Origin: Actinopolymorpha rutila
GTDB taxonomy: Bacteria; Actinomycetota; Actinomycetes; Propionibacteriales; Actinopolymorphaceae
Assembly: GCF_013407855.1 (NCBI RefSeq)
Contig: NZ_JACBZH010000001.1
Location: 4,836,001 to 4,900,000 of the forward strand
Reading direction: 5' to 3'
Length of the DNA stretch: 64,000 nt
The notes below the pieces were generated by a model. The model was not told where the DNA came from. It was given only the letters and a program-made list of their open reading frames with translations, and ran no database searches. Of the stretch, positions 1 to 8,063 are shown piece by piece (the stretch's first letter is position 1; every line of letters starts with the position of its first letter). A program made the position numbers and the translations under genes.

Positions 1-914
1 CGGGACACCTTGTCCACCTCGATGAACCCGCGCTCGTCGGTGGTCACCCCTGCCGTGTCCAGCCCGAGGTCGGCGGTGTTGGCGATCGAGCCCACGGCGA
101 GCAGGCAGTGCGTACCCTCCACGACCCGCCCGTCGGTCAGCGTCACCACCACGCCGTCGCCGCGCCGCTCCACCCGCTCCGCGCGCGAACGCGACAGCAC
201 GGTCATCCCCCGGCGGGTGAAGACGTCCTCGATGACATTGGCCGCGTCGGCGTCCTCGGTGGGCAGCACCCGGTCACGGCTGGACACGAGCACCACGTCG
301 CTGCCGAGAGCGTTGTAGGCACCGGCGAACTCCGCACCGGTGACACCCGAGCCGACCACGATCAGCCGCCCGGGCAGCTCGTCGAGTTCGTACACCTGGT
401 CCCAGGTCAGGATGCGCTCGCCGTCGGGTTCGGCGTCGGGCAGGATCCGCGGCCGGGCGCCGGTGGAGAGGAGTACGACGTCGGCCGCGAGCTCCTCCGT
501 ACCTCCGTCGGCAAGGGTGGCCACCACCCGGTCCGGGCCGGCCATCCGGCCGGATCCGCGCACCACCCGTACGCCCTCGCGCTGCAGACTGCGCCCGACG
601 TCCTCGGACTGGTTGTGGGCCAGGGCCTTCACCCGGGCGTTGACCTTGGCGATGTCGGTGGCGATGTCGGTGCTCACATCGCCCGGATCGGGTGCGGACC
701 GGCCGATCCGGACACCGAGCTCGCCGGACTCGCGGACCTGGTTGATCACCTCCGCGGTCGCCACCAGCGTCTTGCTGGGCACGCAGTCGGTGAGCACGGC
801 CGAGCCGCCCAGGCCGTCCCGGTCGACGACGCACACTTCGGCTCCGAGCTGGGCAGCGACCAGGGCGGCTTCGTAGCCGCCGGGACCGCCTCCGATGATC
901 ACGACACGAGTCAC
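1..914 (-). CDS. lpdA: NAD(P)H-quinone dehydrogenase, LpdA-type flavoprotein (3' part off window)
   Basis: Partial gene: reading from 914 leftwards the frame stays open to the window edge, so the C-terminal dimerisation domain is missing. The start is GTG at 914 after a GGGAG-like ribosome site. The N-terminus has the FAD dinucleotide motif IIGGGPGGYEA. Where true lipoamide dehydrogenases carry a redox CxxxxC pair, this protein reads GGSAVLTDCVPSKTL, so only one of the two cysteines is present. A second GxGxxG motif (VVGSGVTGAEFAG) binds NAD(P)H. The missing disulfide is the hallmark of Mycobacterium LpdA (Rv3303c), which reduces quinones instead of lipoamide; that assignment rests on recall of the family. 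It is divergent from the GGCT-like gene at 967. Confidence in the flavoprotein family is high and in the exact electron acceptor moderate. Confidence 0.85.
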   Translation of the reverse strand, partial: MTRVVIIGGGPGGYEAALVAAQLGAEVCVVDRDGLGGSAVLTDCVPSKTLVATAEVINQVRESGELGVRIGRSAPDPGDVSTDIATDIAKVNARVKALAHNQSEDVGRSLQREGVRVVRGSGRMAGPDRVVATLADGGTEELAADVVLLSTGARPRILPDAEPDGERILTWDQVYELDELPGRLIVVGSGVTGAEFAGAYNALGSDVVLVSSRDRVLPTEDADAANVIEDVFTRRGMTVLSRSRAERVERRGDGVVVTLTDGRVVEGTHCLLAVGSIANTADLGLDTAGVTTDERGFIEVDKVS

Positions 915-966
915 GGGGCCCTATTCTCCCCCACGCCGTTTCGCGCGCCGGGTACCCTCGGCATCC

Positions 967-1419
967 GTGACCCTGTACGCCGCCTACGCGTCCAACCTCA
1001 GCCCCCGGGACATGGCCGATCGCTGTCCGCATTCTCCTCTTCGCGGCACCGGCTGGATGACCGGCTGGCGGCTGACGTTCGGCGGGGAGGACCACGGCTG
1101 GGAGGGCGCGCTGCCCACCGTGGTGGAGGACCCCGTCTCGGAGGTCTTCGTGGCGTTGTACGACCTCGCGCCCGCGGACGAGGACCGGCTGGACGACTGG
1201 GAGGGCGCCTCCCTCGGGCTCTACCGCAAGGTGCGCGTATGGGTGCAAACCCTCGACGGCGGCGCGTCCGCGACCAGCTACGTGCTCGACGCGTTCGAGG
1301 GCGGCCTGCCGTCGGCCCGCTACCTCGGCATCCTCGCCGAGGCCGCCGACCTCGCAGGCGCGCCGTCCGACTACACCGCGGCGCTTCGCCGCCGGCCCTG
1401 CCGCGGCATCGGCCACTGA
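967..1419 (+). CDS. gamma-glutamylcyclotransferase-like protein
   Basis: A 150-residue protein starting at GTG 967, chosen because the family's N-terminal loop begins right there (VTLYAAYASNL, matching the LYxYGSN phosphate-loop-like motif of the GGCT fold). The length is normal for the family. Enzymes with this fold cyclise gamma-glutamyl amides to 5-oxoproline, but many bacterial members have no proven substrate. It sits 52 bp from the divergent lpdA start and 24 bp before purine nucleoside phosphorylase, so it may be co-transcribed with the latter. An upstream in-frame extension to 895 exists but would overlap the lpdA start and is unlikely. The fold is fairly certain; the reaction is inferred. 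Confidence 0.7.
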   Translation: MTLYAAYASNLSPRDMADRCPHSPLRGTGWMTGWRLTFGGEDHGWEGALPTVVEDPVSEVFVALYDLAPADEDRLDDWEGASLGLYRKVRVWVQTLDGGASATSYVLDAFEGGLPSARYLGILAEAADLAGAPSDYTAALRRRPCRGIGH

Positions 1420-1443
1420 CCCGATGGCCTAGGGTCCCCTGTC

Positions 1444-2277
1444 GTGAACGACGTACTCCCCGACCCGCACACCGACCCCCACGCCGCCGCCCGCGACGCC
1501 GCGGCCCGGCTGGCCGAGCTCACCGGCACCGCGCACCACGACGTGGCCGTCGTGCTGGGCTCGGGGTGGCGCCCGGCGGTCGACCTGATCGGCGAGACCG
1601 CGAGCGAGATCGCGTTCACCGACCTGCCCGGTTTCGCCCCACCCGGTGTCGAGGGCCACGCGGGGACGCTGCGCAGCGTGCGGATCGGTGACGGTGACCT
1701 GCGGGCGCTGGTGTTCCTCGGCCGCACACACCTGTACGAGGGGCACGGCGTGGACGCGGTCGCCCACGGGGTGCGGACCGCGGTGGCCGCCGGGTGCCGG
1801 TACGTCGTTCTCACCAACGGCTGCGGCGGCCTGCGCCCGGAGTGGATCCCCGGCACGCCGGTGCTGATCAGCGACCACCTGAACCTCACCGGCAGGTCGC
1901 CGCTGTCGGGTGCGAACTTCGTCGACCTCACCGATCTCTACTCCGCCCGGCTGCGGGCGCTGTGCCGGGAGGTCGAGCCCACGCTGGACGAGGGCGTGTA
2001 CGCCCAACTGCCCGGCCCGCACTACGAGACGCCGGCCGAGATCCGCTACCTGCGCACGATCGGCGCCGACCTCGTCGGGATGTCGACCACCCTGGAGGCG
2101 ATCGCTGCCCGCGAGGCCGGCGCCGAGGTGCTCGGCCTGTCCCTCGTCACCAACCTGGCGGCGGGGATGACCGGCGCTCCGCTGGACCACGCCGAGGTGC
2201 TGGCGGCGGGACGGGCGGCGGCCACCCGGATGGGCGGCCTGCTCGCCTCCGTCCTCACTCGCCTCCAGGCGGACTAG
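1444..2277 (+). CDS. deoD: purine-nucleoside phosphorylase (trimeric class)
   Basis: A 277-residue enzyme that cleaves purine (deoxy)nucleosides with phosphate to free base and (deoxy)ribose-1-phosphate in the cytoplasm. Visible motifs are the phosphate loop VVLGSGW near residue 37, the catalytic-region FLGRTHLYEGH, the ribose-site segment PGPHYETPAEIR, and GADLVGMSTTLEAIAA followed by SLVTNLAAG holding the base-binding Asn. Length and motif order fit the low-molecular-mass trimeric family. The start is GTG 1444. Its position between lpdA and the phosphosugar mutase repeats the mycobacterial deoD-pmmB order that I recall. It feeds sugar-1-phosphate to the mutase at 4551. A deoxyinosine-specific variant cannot be excluded. 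Confidence 0.92.
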   Translation: MNDVLPDPHTDPHAAARDAAARLAELTGTAHHDVAVVLGSGWRPAVDLIGETASEIAFTDLPGFAPPGVEGHAGTLRSVRIGDGDLRALVFLGRTHLYEGHGVDAVAHGVRTAVAAGCRYVVLTNGCGGLRPEWIPGTPVLISDHLNLTGRSPLSGANFVDLTDLYSARLRALCREVEPTLDEGVYAQLPGPHYETPAEIRYLRTIGADLVGMSTTLEAIAAREAGAEVLGLSLVTNLAAGMTGAPLDHAEVLAAGRAAATRMGGLLASVLTRLQAD

Positions 2278-2286
2278 CTCGCGGGC

Positions 2287-3306
2287 TCAGGCCTTCCGGT
2301 CCCGCTGGTTGGCGCCCGCGACGCCGTACGGGTAGTCGTCCACGATCGGCTCGCTGGCCTCGGTGAGCAGCGCGGTCTCCTCCTCCGACAGGTGCAGGCC
2401 GGCCGCGCCGAGGTTGTCGTCGAGCTGCTCGATCGTCCGGGCGCCGAGGATGACCGAGGTCACCGCGGGGCGGTCGGCCAGCCAGGCCAGCGCGACCTGT
2501 GCCATCGAGATGCCGCGGCTGTCGGCGACCTTGCGTACGGCGTCGATCACCCGCCAGGTGCGCTCGTCGGCGTTGCGCTTGGCGTACGCCTCCATGCCAC
2601 GGTCGGGGTTCTCACCGAGGCGGGTGGAGCCGGTCGGGGTGGAGTCGCGCTGGTACTTGCCGGTGAGCCAGCCGCCGGCCAGCGGCGACCACGGCAGGAT
2701 CCCGATGCCCTCGTTGCGGCAGACGTCGGTCAGCTCCAGCTCGATGCTGCGCTGCAGGAGGTTGTACTGCGGCTGCAGCGTGACGATCGGTGCCAGGCCC
2801 TTGACCTGCGTGAGCAGGGAGGCCTTCTGGAGCTGCCAGCCGAGGAAGTTGGACACCCCGACGTAGTGGATCTTGCCGGCGCGTACGGCGTCGTCGAAGA
2901 ACCGCAGCGCCTCCTCGATCGGCGTCAGCGGGTCCCACGCGTGCGCCTGGTAGAGGTCGATCGTCTCCACGCCGAGCCGGCGCAGGCTCGCGTCCAGCGC
3001 GCGGGTGAGGCTGAGCCGGGACAGCCCGAGCTCGTTGCCGCTGCCGCCGCGGCTGAAGCGGCCCTTGGTGGCGAGCACGATCCGCTCCCTGGCACCGGGC
3101 CGGGCGGCCAGCCAGCGCCCGATGATCTCCTCCGAGACGCCGCCGGAGTAGACGTTGGCGGTGTCGACCAGTGTGCCGCCGACCTCGACGAACCGGTCGA
3201 GCTGGGCGTGCGAGACGGACTCCTCGCTCTCGCTGCCGAACGTCATCGTGCCGAGACACAGGGTGGAGACGAGCGTGCCGGTCGGGCCGAGCGTGCGGTA
3301 TTCCAT
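2287..3306 (-). CDS. aldo/keto reductase
   Basis: A 339-residue NADPH-dependent oxidoreductase with a TIM-barrel fold. The catalytic tetrad is visible as Asp48, Tyr53, Lys81 and His122 (DTANVYSGG, LATKG, QAHAW). The ATG at 3306 follows a perfect AGGAGG with normal spacing. Sequence type resembles the YajO/Tas group that acts on small aldehydes and ketones; the natural substrate is unknown. It is divergently paired with the LysR regulator at 3502, the usual layout for a LysR protein and its target. It ends 10 bp from the convergent purine nucleoside phosphorylase, and I see no clear hairpin there. Confidence 0.88.
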   Translation of the reverse strand: MEYRTLGPTGTLVSTLCLGTMTFGSESEESVSHAQLDRFVEVGGTLVDTANVYSGGVSEEIIGRWLAARPGARERIVLATKGRFSRGGSGNELGLSRLSLTRALDASLRRLGVETIDLYQAHAWDPLTPIEEALRFFDDAVRAGKIHYVGVSNFLGWQLQKASLLTQVKGLAPIVTLQPQYNLLQRSIELELTDVCRNEGIGILPWSPLAGGWLTGKYQRDSTPTGSTRLGENPDRGMEAYAKRNADERTWRVIDAVRKVADSRGISMAQVALAWLADRPAVTSVILGARTIEQLDDNLGAAGLHLSEEETALLTEASEPIVDDYPYGVAGANQRDRKA

Positions 3307-3501
3307 GGTGGGACCTCCTCAGATCGCTGCACCGCCCACCATGCCGAGCAGCGATTAAGCTGTCCAACAGCAGAAACCGATCTCGTCGATCAGTCGTGAC
3401 GATGAGTCGCCGCCGAGCCGTCGACGAGTTGCCGGCCGGTCGGCGACGAGTTCTGCGAAGCGTTCTTCGAGAAGGTCCCCCTTGACCCCGGGCAGGTGTG
3501 T

Positions 3502-4458
3502 ATGGAGATCCGTCAGCTGGAGTACTTCGTGACGGTCGCCGAGGAGCGCCACTTCACCCGCGCCGCCCAGCGCCTGCACGTCGCGCAGTCCGGCCTGTCG
3601 GCCTCCATTCGTACGCTCGAACGCGAGCTCGGTGCCGAGCTGTTCATCCGCAGCACCCGCAACGTCGATCTCACCGACGCCGGGCGGGCACTGCTGGTCG
3701 AGGCCCGGCACACCCTCAACGACCTCGCCGCCGCGCGGGAGGCGGTGGCCGCCGTGCAGGGCCTGCTGAGCGGTCGCCTCGTCGTCGGGACGCTGCAGTG
3801 TCTCGGCGCGCTGAGCGTCCCCGACCTGCTGGCCCGCTTCCACCAGGAGCATCCCGGCGTGGAGATCCGCCTGCGCCAGGGCGGCAGCCACGAACTGCTG
3901 GCGCAGGTGCGCGCCGGCGACATGGACGTCGCGATCGTGTCCGTGCCGCCCGCGGGTGAGTCGGCCGGCGTCGTGCTCACTCCCCTGTCCAGCGAGCCGA
4001 TGGTGCTCGCCTGCGGGCCGAAGCACCACCTCGCCGAGCGGGAGCAGGTCGGCCTGGCCGATCTCAAAGACGAGTCGTTCGTCGACTTCCACCCCGGCTG
4101 GATCACCCGCGACGTCACCGACCACGCCCTGGCCGGTGCCCGGATCGAACGCCGGGTCGCGCTGGAGGTCAACGACGTCCACTCGCTGCTGGACTTCGTG
4201 GGCGCCGGTCTGGGTATCGCCCTCGTCCCGCACAGCTTCACCGGCAAGCAGACCCGGGCCCGGTTCGTCCCGCTCCAGGCGCCGGTGCCGGTGTGGCAGA
4301 CCGCGGTCGCGGTGGCGGCCGGGCGCCGGTGCAGCGCCGCCGCGCAGGCGCTGCTGCGCGACCCGACCCTGCGCTGGCCGGCCCAGGGCGGGACCGGTGC
4401 GCGCTCCGGCGGGCCGGGCCGGCTCGGCGAGCCCGGCGTGACCGCCCGCACGGCCTGA
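3502..4458 (+). CDS. LysR-family transcriptional regulator
   Basis: A 318-residue DNA-binding protein. Residues 1-60 form the winged helix-turn-helix (MEIRQLEYFVTVAEE and AAQRLHVAQSGLSASIRTLE), followed by a two-lobed periplasmic-binding-like effector domain. I prefer ATG 3502 over GTG 3496, two codons upstream, because the family canonically starts MEIRQLEYF. It is divergent from the aldo/keto reductase with 195 bp between the starts, so it probably controls that gene and itself. The effector is unknown. The final 25 residues are Gly/Ala/Arg-rich and probably disordered. Confidence 0.9.
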   Translation: MEIRQLEYFVTVAEERHFTRAAQRLHVAQSGLSASIRTLERELGAELFIRSTRNVDLTDAGRALLVEARHTLNDLAAAREAVAAVQGLLSGRLVVGTLQCLGALSVPDLLARFHQEHPGVEIRLRQGGSHELLAQVRAGDMDVAIVSVPPAGESAGVVLTPLSSEPMVLACGPKHHLAEREQVGLADLKDESFVDFHPGWITRDVTDHALAGARIERRVALEVNDVHSLLDFVGAGLGIALVPHSFTGKQTRARFVPLQAPVPVWQTAVAVAAGRRCSAAAQALLRDPTLRWPAQGGTGARSGGPGRLGEPGVTARTA

Positions 4459-4550
4459 CTGCACGCACGGCGTAACCGCCGGCGAACCCATCGGATAGCT
4501 TGGGCGCTCCGGCGGCCCACCCCTTGCGTCGCCGGGCGCGAGGAGGATGT

Positions 4551-6218
4551 GTGCGCACCACCGGAACCGGTTCCGACCTGCTCGAACAGGCCCGCGCCTG
4601 GCTGGCGGAGGATCCCGATCCGCAGACCCGCGCCGAGCTGTCGGAGCTGATCGCGGCGGCCGGGGACGGGGACGACGGGCGCCGGTCCGCGGCGGTCGCC
4701 GATCTGGCCGACCGGTTCGCCGGACCCCTGACGTTCGGTACGGCCGGCCTGCGCGGGGCGCTGGGCGCCGGGCCCAACCGGATGAACCGCACGGTGGTGA
4801 TCCGGGCCGCCGCCGGGCTGGCAAGCTACCTCCGGACCGAGGGCGACGCCGGTGGCGCGGTGGTGATCGGGTACGACGCCCGCCGTAACTCCGACGTCTT
4901 CGCCGCCGACACCGCGGCCGTCCTCGCCGGCGCCGGGCTACGCCCGCTGGTCCTTCCCGAGCCGCTGCCCACCCCGGTGCTGGCGTTCGCGATCAGGCAC
5001 CTCGGGTGCGTGGCCGGGGTGATGGTCACCGCATCCCACAACCCGCCCCAGGACAACGGCTACAAGGTCTACCTCGGCGACGGCTCGCAGATCGTCCCGC
5101 CCGCCGACACCGGCATCGCCGCCGCCATCGCGTCGGTCGGCCCGCCGGCCGAGGTTCCGCGCGGGCAGGACTGGGAGACGCTCGGCCCGGAGATCGTCGA
5201 GGCCTACCTCGACCGGGCGGCCGGCCTGCTGGGGCCGGGCCCCCGCGACGTCGCGATCGCGTACACGCCGCTGCACGGCGTCGGCGGAGCGGTGGTGCGC
5301 GCGGCCCTGGCCCGGGCCGGTTTCGCCGAACCGGAGGTCGTCGCCGCACAGGCCGAGCCGGACCCGGCGTTCCCGACCGTGGCGTTCCCCAACCCCGAGG
5401 AGCCGGGGGCGATGGACCTCGCGTTCGAGCTGGCCGGGCGGACCGGCGCCGACGTGGTGCTCGCCAACGACCCCGACGCCGACCGGTGCGCGGTCGGCGT
5501 ACCCACCCCGGACGGCGTCCGAAGGCTCACCGGCGACGAGGTTGGCGCCCTGCTCGCCGTCCACCTGCTCGACTCCGGAGCCCGGGGCACGCTGGCCACG
5601 ACGATCGTCTCCTCGTCACTGCTGGGGGTGGTCGCCGCGCGCCGTGGCGAGCCGTACGCGGAGACGCTCACCGGCTTCAAGTGGATCGGCCGGGTGCCCG
5701 GGCTCGCGTTCGGCTACGAGGAGGCGCTCGGCTACTGCGTCGACCCGGTGGCGGTGGCCGACAAGGACGGCATCACCGCGCTGCTGCGCATCGCCGAACT
5801 CGTCGCTGCGCAGAAGCGGGCCGGGCGTACTCTCCTGGACCTGCTGGACGACATCGCCCGTGACTACGGCCTGCACGTGACCGCCCAGCACTCGGTCCGG
5901 GTGCGCGACCTCACCCAGATCGACGCGACGCTGCACCGGCTGCACACTCACCCGCCGCAGGTGCTCGGCGGTCGCGCGGTGGAGCGGGTGGACGACCTGT
6001 CCGAGCCGGCCGACAGCCTGCCGGGCACGCCCGGTGTGCGGTACGTCCTGGCCGGCGGCGCGCGGGTGGTGATCCGGCCGAGCGGGACCGAGCCGAAGCT
6101 GAAGTGCTACCTCGAGGTCGTCGTCGCCGAGCCCGGCGCGGACCTGACCGCTGCCCGGGCCGACGCCGACGCCGGGATCGAGGCGCTGCTCGCCGACCTC
6201 GCCACCCTGGTCGGCTGA
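4551..6218 (+). CDS. phosphosugar mutase (phosphoglucomutase/phosphomannomutase family), probable phosphopentomutase role
   Basis: A 555-residue alpha-D-phosphohexomutase-superfamily enzyme. The GTG start at 4551 follows GAGGAGG; an upstream TTG extension looks spurious. It has the GTAGLRG entry motif, the phosphoserine loop TASHNPPQDNGYKVY with catalytic Ser162, the metal loop DPDADR, the sugar-specificity loop GFKWIGR and the phosphate-binding RPSGTEPK near the end. Members interconvert sugar-1- and sugar-6- (or 5-) phosphates. No conventional deoB-type phosphopentomutase is visible, and the genes around it are nucleoside phosphorylases and deoxyribose-phosphate aldolase. I therefore infer that it acts on (deoxy)ribose-1-phosphate; a glucose or mannose role remains possible. 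The last codons and stop lie inside an 11-bp tandem repeat. Confidence 0.9.
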   Translation: MRTTGTGSDLLEQARAWLAEDPDPQTRAELSELIAAAGDGDDGRRSAAVADLADRFAGPLTFGTAGLRGALGAGPNRMNRTVVIRAAAGLASYLRTEGDAGGAVVIGYDARRNSDVFAADTAAVLAGAGLRPLVLPEPLPTPVLAFAIRHLGCVAGVMVTASHNPPQDNGYKVYLGDGSQIVPPADTGIAAAIASVGPPAEVPRGQDWETLGPEIVEAYLDRAAGLLGPGPRDVAIAYTPLHGVGGAVVRAALARAGFAEPEVVAAQAEPDPAFPTVAFPNPEEPGAMDLAFELAGRTGADVVLANDPDADRCAVGVPTPDGVRRLTGDEVGALLAVHLLDSGARGTLATTIVSSSLLGVVAARRGEPYAETLTGFKWIGRVPGLAFGYEEALGYCVDPVAVADKDGITALLRIAELVAAQKRAGRTLLDLLDDIARDYGLHVTAQHSVRVRDLTQIDATLHRLHTHPPQVLGGRAVERVDDLSEPADSLPGTPGVRYVLAGGARVVIRPSGTEPKLKCYLEVVVAEPGADLTAARADADAGIEALLADLATLVG

Positions 6219-6251
6219 GGGTCGGCCGAGGGTCGGCTGGGGGCCGGCCGA
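6208..6251 (+). repeat. 11-bp tandem repeat straddling a stop codon, 4 copies
   Basis: Four consecutive 11-bp units related to GGGTCGGCCGA run from 6208 to 6251. Unit 1 (6208-6218) ends with the TGA stop of the phosphosugar mutase, and the other three lie just beyond it. Units differ at one to three positions. See the finding on repeats at gene 3' ends. Confidence 0.85.
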
Positions 6252-6264
6252 CGGCGTCCCCCGC

Positions 6265-6915
6265 TCAGCTCGCGAGCTTGGCGACCACCGCGAGGACGAC
6301 GCCTGCGCCGACCACCGCGAACTCCGGCCACCGCCACTGGCGTTCGACCTCGTTCGTGCCCCGGGACGCGTCGGCGTACTTGTTGGCCAGCATCTCCAGC
6401 CGGCGGATGGCGTAGTTGGCCGGCGACAGGCCGGACAGGGCCGAGACGTCCGGCTGACCGGGGCTCTCACCGCCGGTCGGCCTCCCGGCCATGGCGGCCT
6501 CCACCGCGTCGCGCCTGGACTTGCGCATCGCCCGCCGGTCCGCCCCGGTCACCCCGATCGCGGACGAACGGTAGACGCGGTCCCCGACCGGGAGGGTGAG
6601 CACCGGCGCGACGTCGACCGACTCGACCAGGTGCCAGGGGATCCGGATGTCGCTGAGGATGTTGCGCAGCACCAGCTCGCGTTCGAACGCGACCACCGCC
6701 GGCCGGCACAGACTGAGCCAGACCAGCGCGCAGACCGCGACCACGACGCCGGCCGTGCTCAGCCCGGACAGCGTGCGCCACTCCACGACGATGTCGACCA
6801 GGATCAGTACGCCGATCGCCAGCGTGACGTAGCCGAGCACCCGCCCACCGATCGGGGCGAAGCGTTCGATCACTTTGCGCGACCCATCGGTATCCCTACG
6901 CGTCAACCCGGCCAC
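6265..6915 (-). CDS. PH-domain-like membrane protein, function unknown
   Basis: A protein of about 216 residues. Two hydrophobic segments near residues 25-45 and 50-65 are followed by a beta-rich region resembling the bacterial PH-like domain of actinobacterial membrane proteins. A last hydrophobic stretch (VVGAGVVLAVVAKLA) lies at the C-terminus. An ATG exists at 6933, but the sequence just inside it contains AGGAGG spaced correctly before a GTG at 6915, so I take 6915 as the start. It is convergent with the phosphosugar mutase and divergent from deoC. No catalytic motif is visible and I do not assign a function. Confidence 0.6.
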   Translation of the reverse strand: MAGLTRRDTDGSRKVIERFAPIGGRVLGYVTLAIGVLILVDIVVEWRTLSGLSTAGVVVAVCALVWLSLCRPAVVAFERELVLRNILSDIRIPWHLVESVDVAPVLTLPVGDRVYRSSAIGVTGADRRAMRKSRRDAVEAAMAGRPTGGESPGQPDVSALSGLSPANYAIRRLEMLANKYADASRGTNEVERQWRWPEFAVVGAGVVLAVVAKLAS

Positions 6916-7044
6916 CGGCGTTCCTCCTGACATCGTGATCCATCAGATTGTGCCTGGCCCGGCCCGGCGGCGGTAGCAAGCCTCCGCCGCACGCCCCGCC
7001 CTACGCCCCCGGGCACGGCCTCTCCCACGCCCTACACTGGCCCG

Positions 7045-8055
7045 GTGACGACCACCGCAGCCTCCGCGAAGCCTTCGGCCACGACCAACGGGTCGGGGTC
7101 CGAAGGCGGCGCGATCTCGCCCGGCCAGGTCGCCGAGATCACCGCCTCCGACGCGAGCCTGCGCCGCTTCCTCGCCGGCCTGCCCGGCGTCGACCAGGTG
7201 GGTGCGGAGGCCCGCGCGGCCACCCTGGCCACCCGGTCGATCAAGACCACGGCGAAGGCCTGGGCCCTCGACCTCGCCGTCACCATGATCGACCTCACCA
7301 CCCTGGAGGGCCAGGACACTCCGGGCAAGGTCCGCGCCCTGTGCGCCAAGGCCCGTCGGCCGGACCCGGCCGACCCCGAGTGCCCGGCGGTGGCCGCGAT
7401 CTGCGTCTACCCCGACCTCGTGCCGGTCGCCAAGGACGCGTTGACGGGCAGTTCGGTCAAGGTCGCGAGCGTGGCCACGGCGTTCCCGTCCGGCCGTTCC
7501 AGTCTCGAGGTCAAGCTGCGCGACACCGCCGACGCGGTGGCCGCCGGAGCCGACGAAGTGGACATGGTGATCGACCGCGGCGCGTTCCTCGCCGGCCGGT
7601 ACGCCGAGGTGTTCGAGGAGATCGCCGCCGTCAAGCAGGCCAGCGGACCCGCCCACCTGAAGGTGATCCTGGAGACCGGCGAGCTCGCGACGTACGACAA
7701 CGTGCGCCGGGCGTCCTGGCTGGCCATGCTCGCCGGCGGTGACTTCATCAAGACCAGCACCGGCAAGGTCAGCCCCGCCGCCACCCTGCCGGTGACGCTG
7801 GTGATGCTGGAGGCGGTGCGCGACTTCCGGGCCGCGACCGGCCGCCAGGTCGGAGTGAAGCCGGCCGGGGGCATCCGCACCAGCAAGGACGCCATCCGCT
7901 ATCTCGTGCTGGTCAACGAGACCGCCGGTGAGGACTGGCTCGACCCCGACTGGTTCCGGCTGGGCGCCTCCAGCCTGCTCAACGACCTGCTCATGCAGCG
8001 GTCGAAGCTGCGTACCGGCCACTACGCCGGACCCGACTACTTCACGCTCGACTAG
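7045..8055 (+). CDS. deoC: deoxyribose-phosphate aldolase
   Basis: A 336-residue class I aldolase that splits 2-deoxyribose-5-phosphate into glyceraldehyde-3-phosphate and acetaldehyde. The Schiff-base lysine is Lys236 in FIKTSTGK, and the second essential lysine is Lys272 in GVKPAGGIRT. The protein is longer than E. coli DeoC (about 260 residues) because of an N-terminal extension, as in the longer DeoC group. The start is GTG 7045. It is followed 8 bp later by an aldehyde dehydrogenase that can remove the acetaldehyde, and it heads a four-gene run ending at 11680. Confidence 0.94.
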   Translation: MTTTAASAKPSATTNGSGSEGGAISPGQVAEITASDASLRRFLAGLPGVDQVGAEARAATLATRSIKTTAKAWALDLAVTMIDLTTLEGQDTPGKVRALCAKARRPDPADPECPAVAAICVYPDLVPVAKDALTGSSVKVASVATAFPSGRSSLEVKLRDTADAVAAGADEVDMVIDRGAFLAGRYAEVFEEIAAVKQASGPAHLKVILETGELATYDNVRRASWLAMLAGGDFIKTSTGKVSPAATLPVTLVMLEAVRDFRAATGRQVGVKPAGGIRTSKDAIRYLVLVNETAGEDWLDPDWFRLGASSLLNDLLMQRSKLRTGHYAGPDYFTLD

Positions 8056-8063
8056 GAGAGCCG

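Noticed and set aside
108..1691. Long plus-strand frame over the lpdA region
   Set aside because: Its product is Arg/Ala/Gly-biased with no motif, while the minus strand encodes a convincing flavoprotein; this is a GC-driven shadow frame.
3307..3495. Defined operator for the LysR regulator
   Set aside because: The divergent gap should contain T-N11-A sites, but several weak matches exist and none stands out enough to report.
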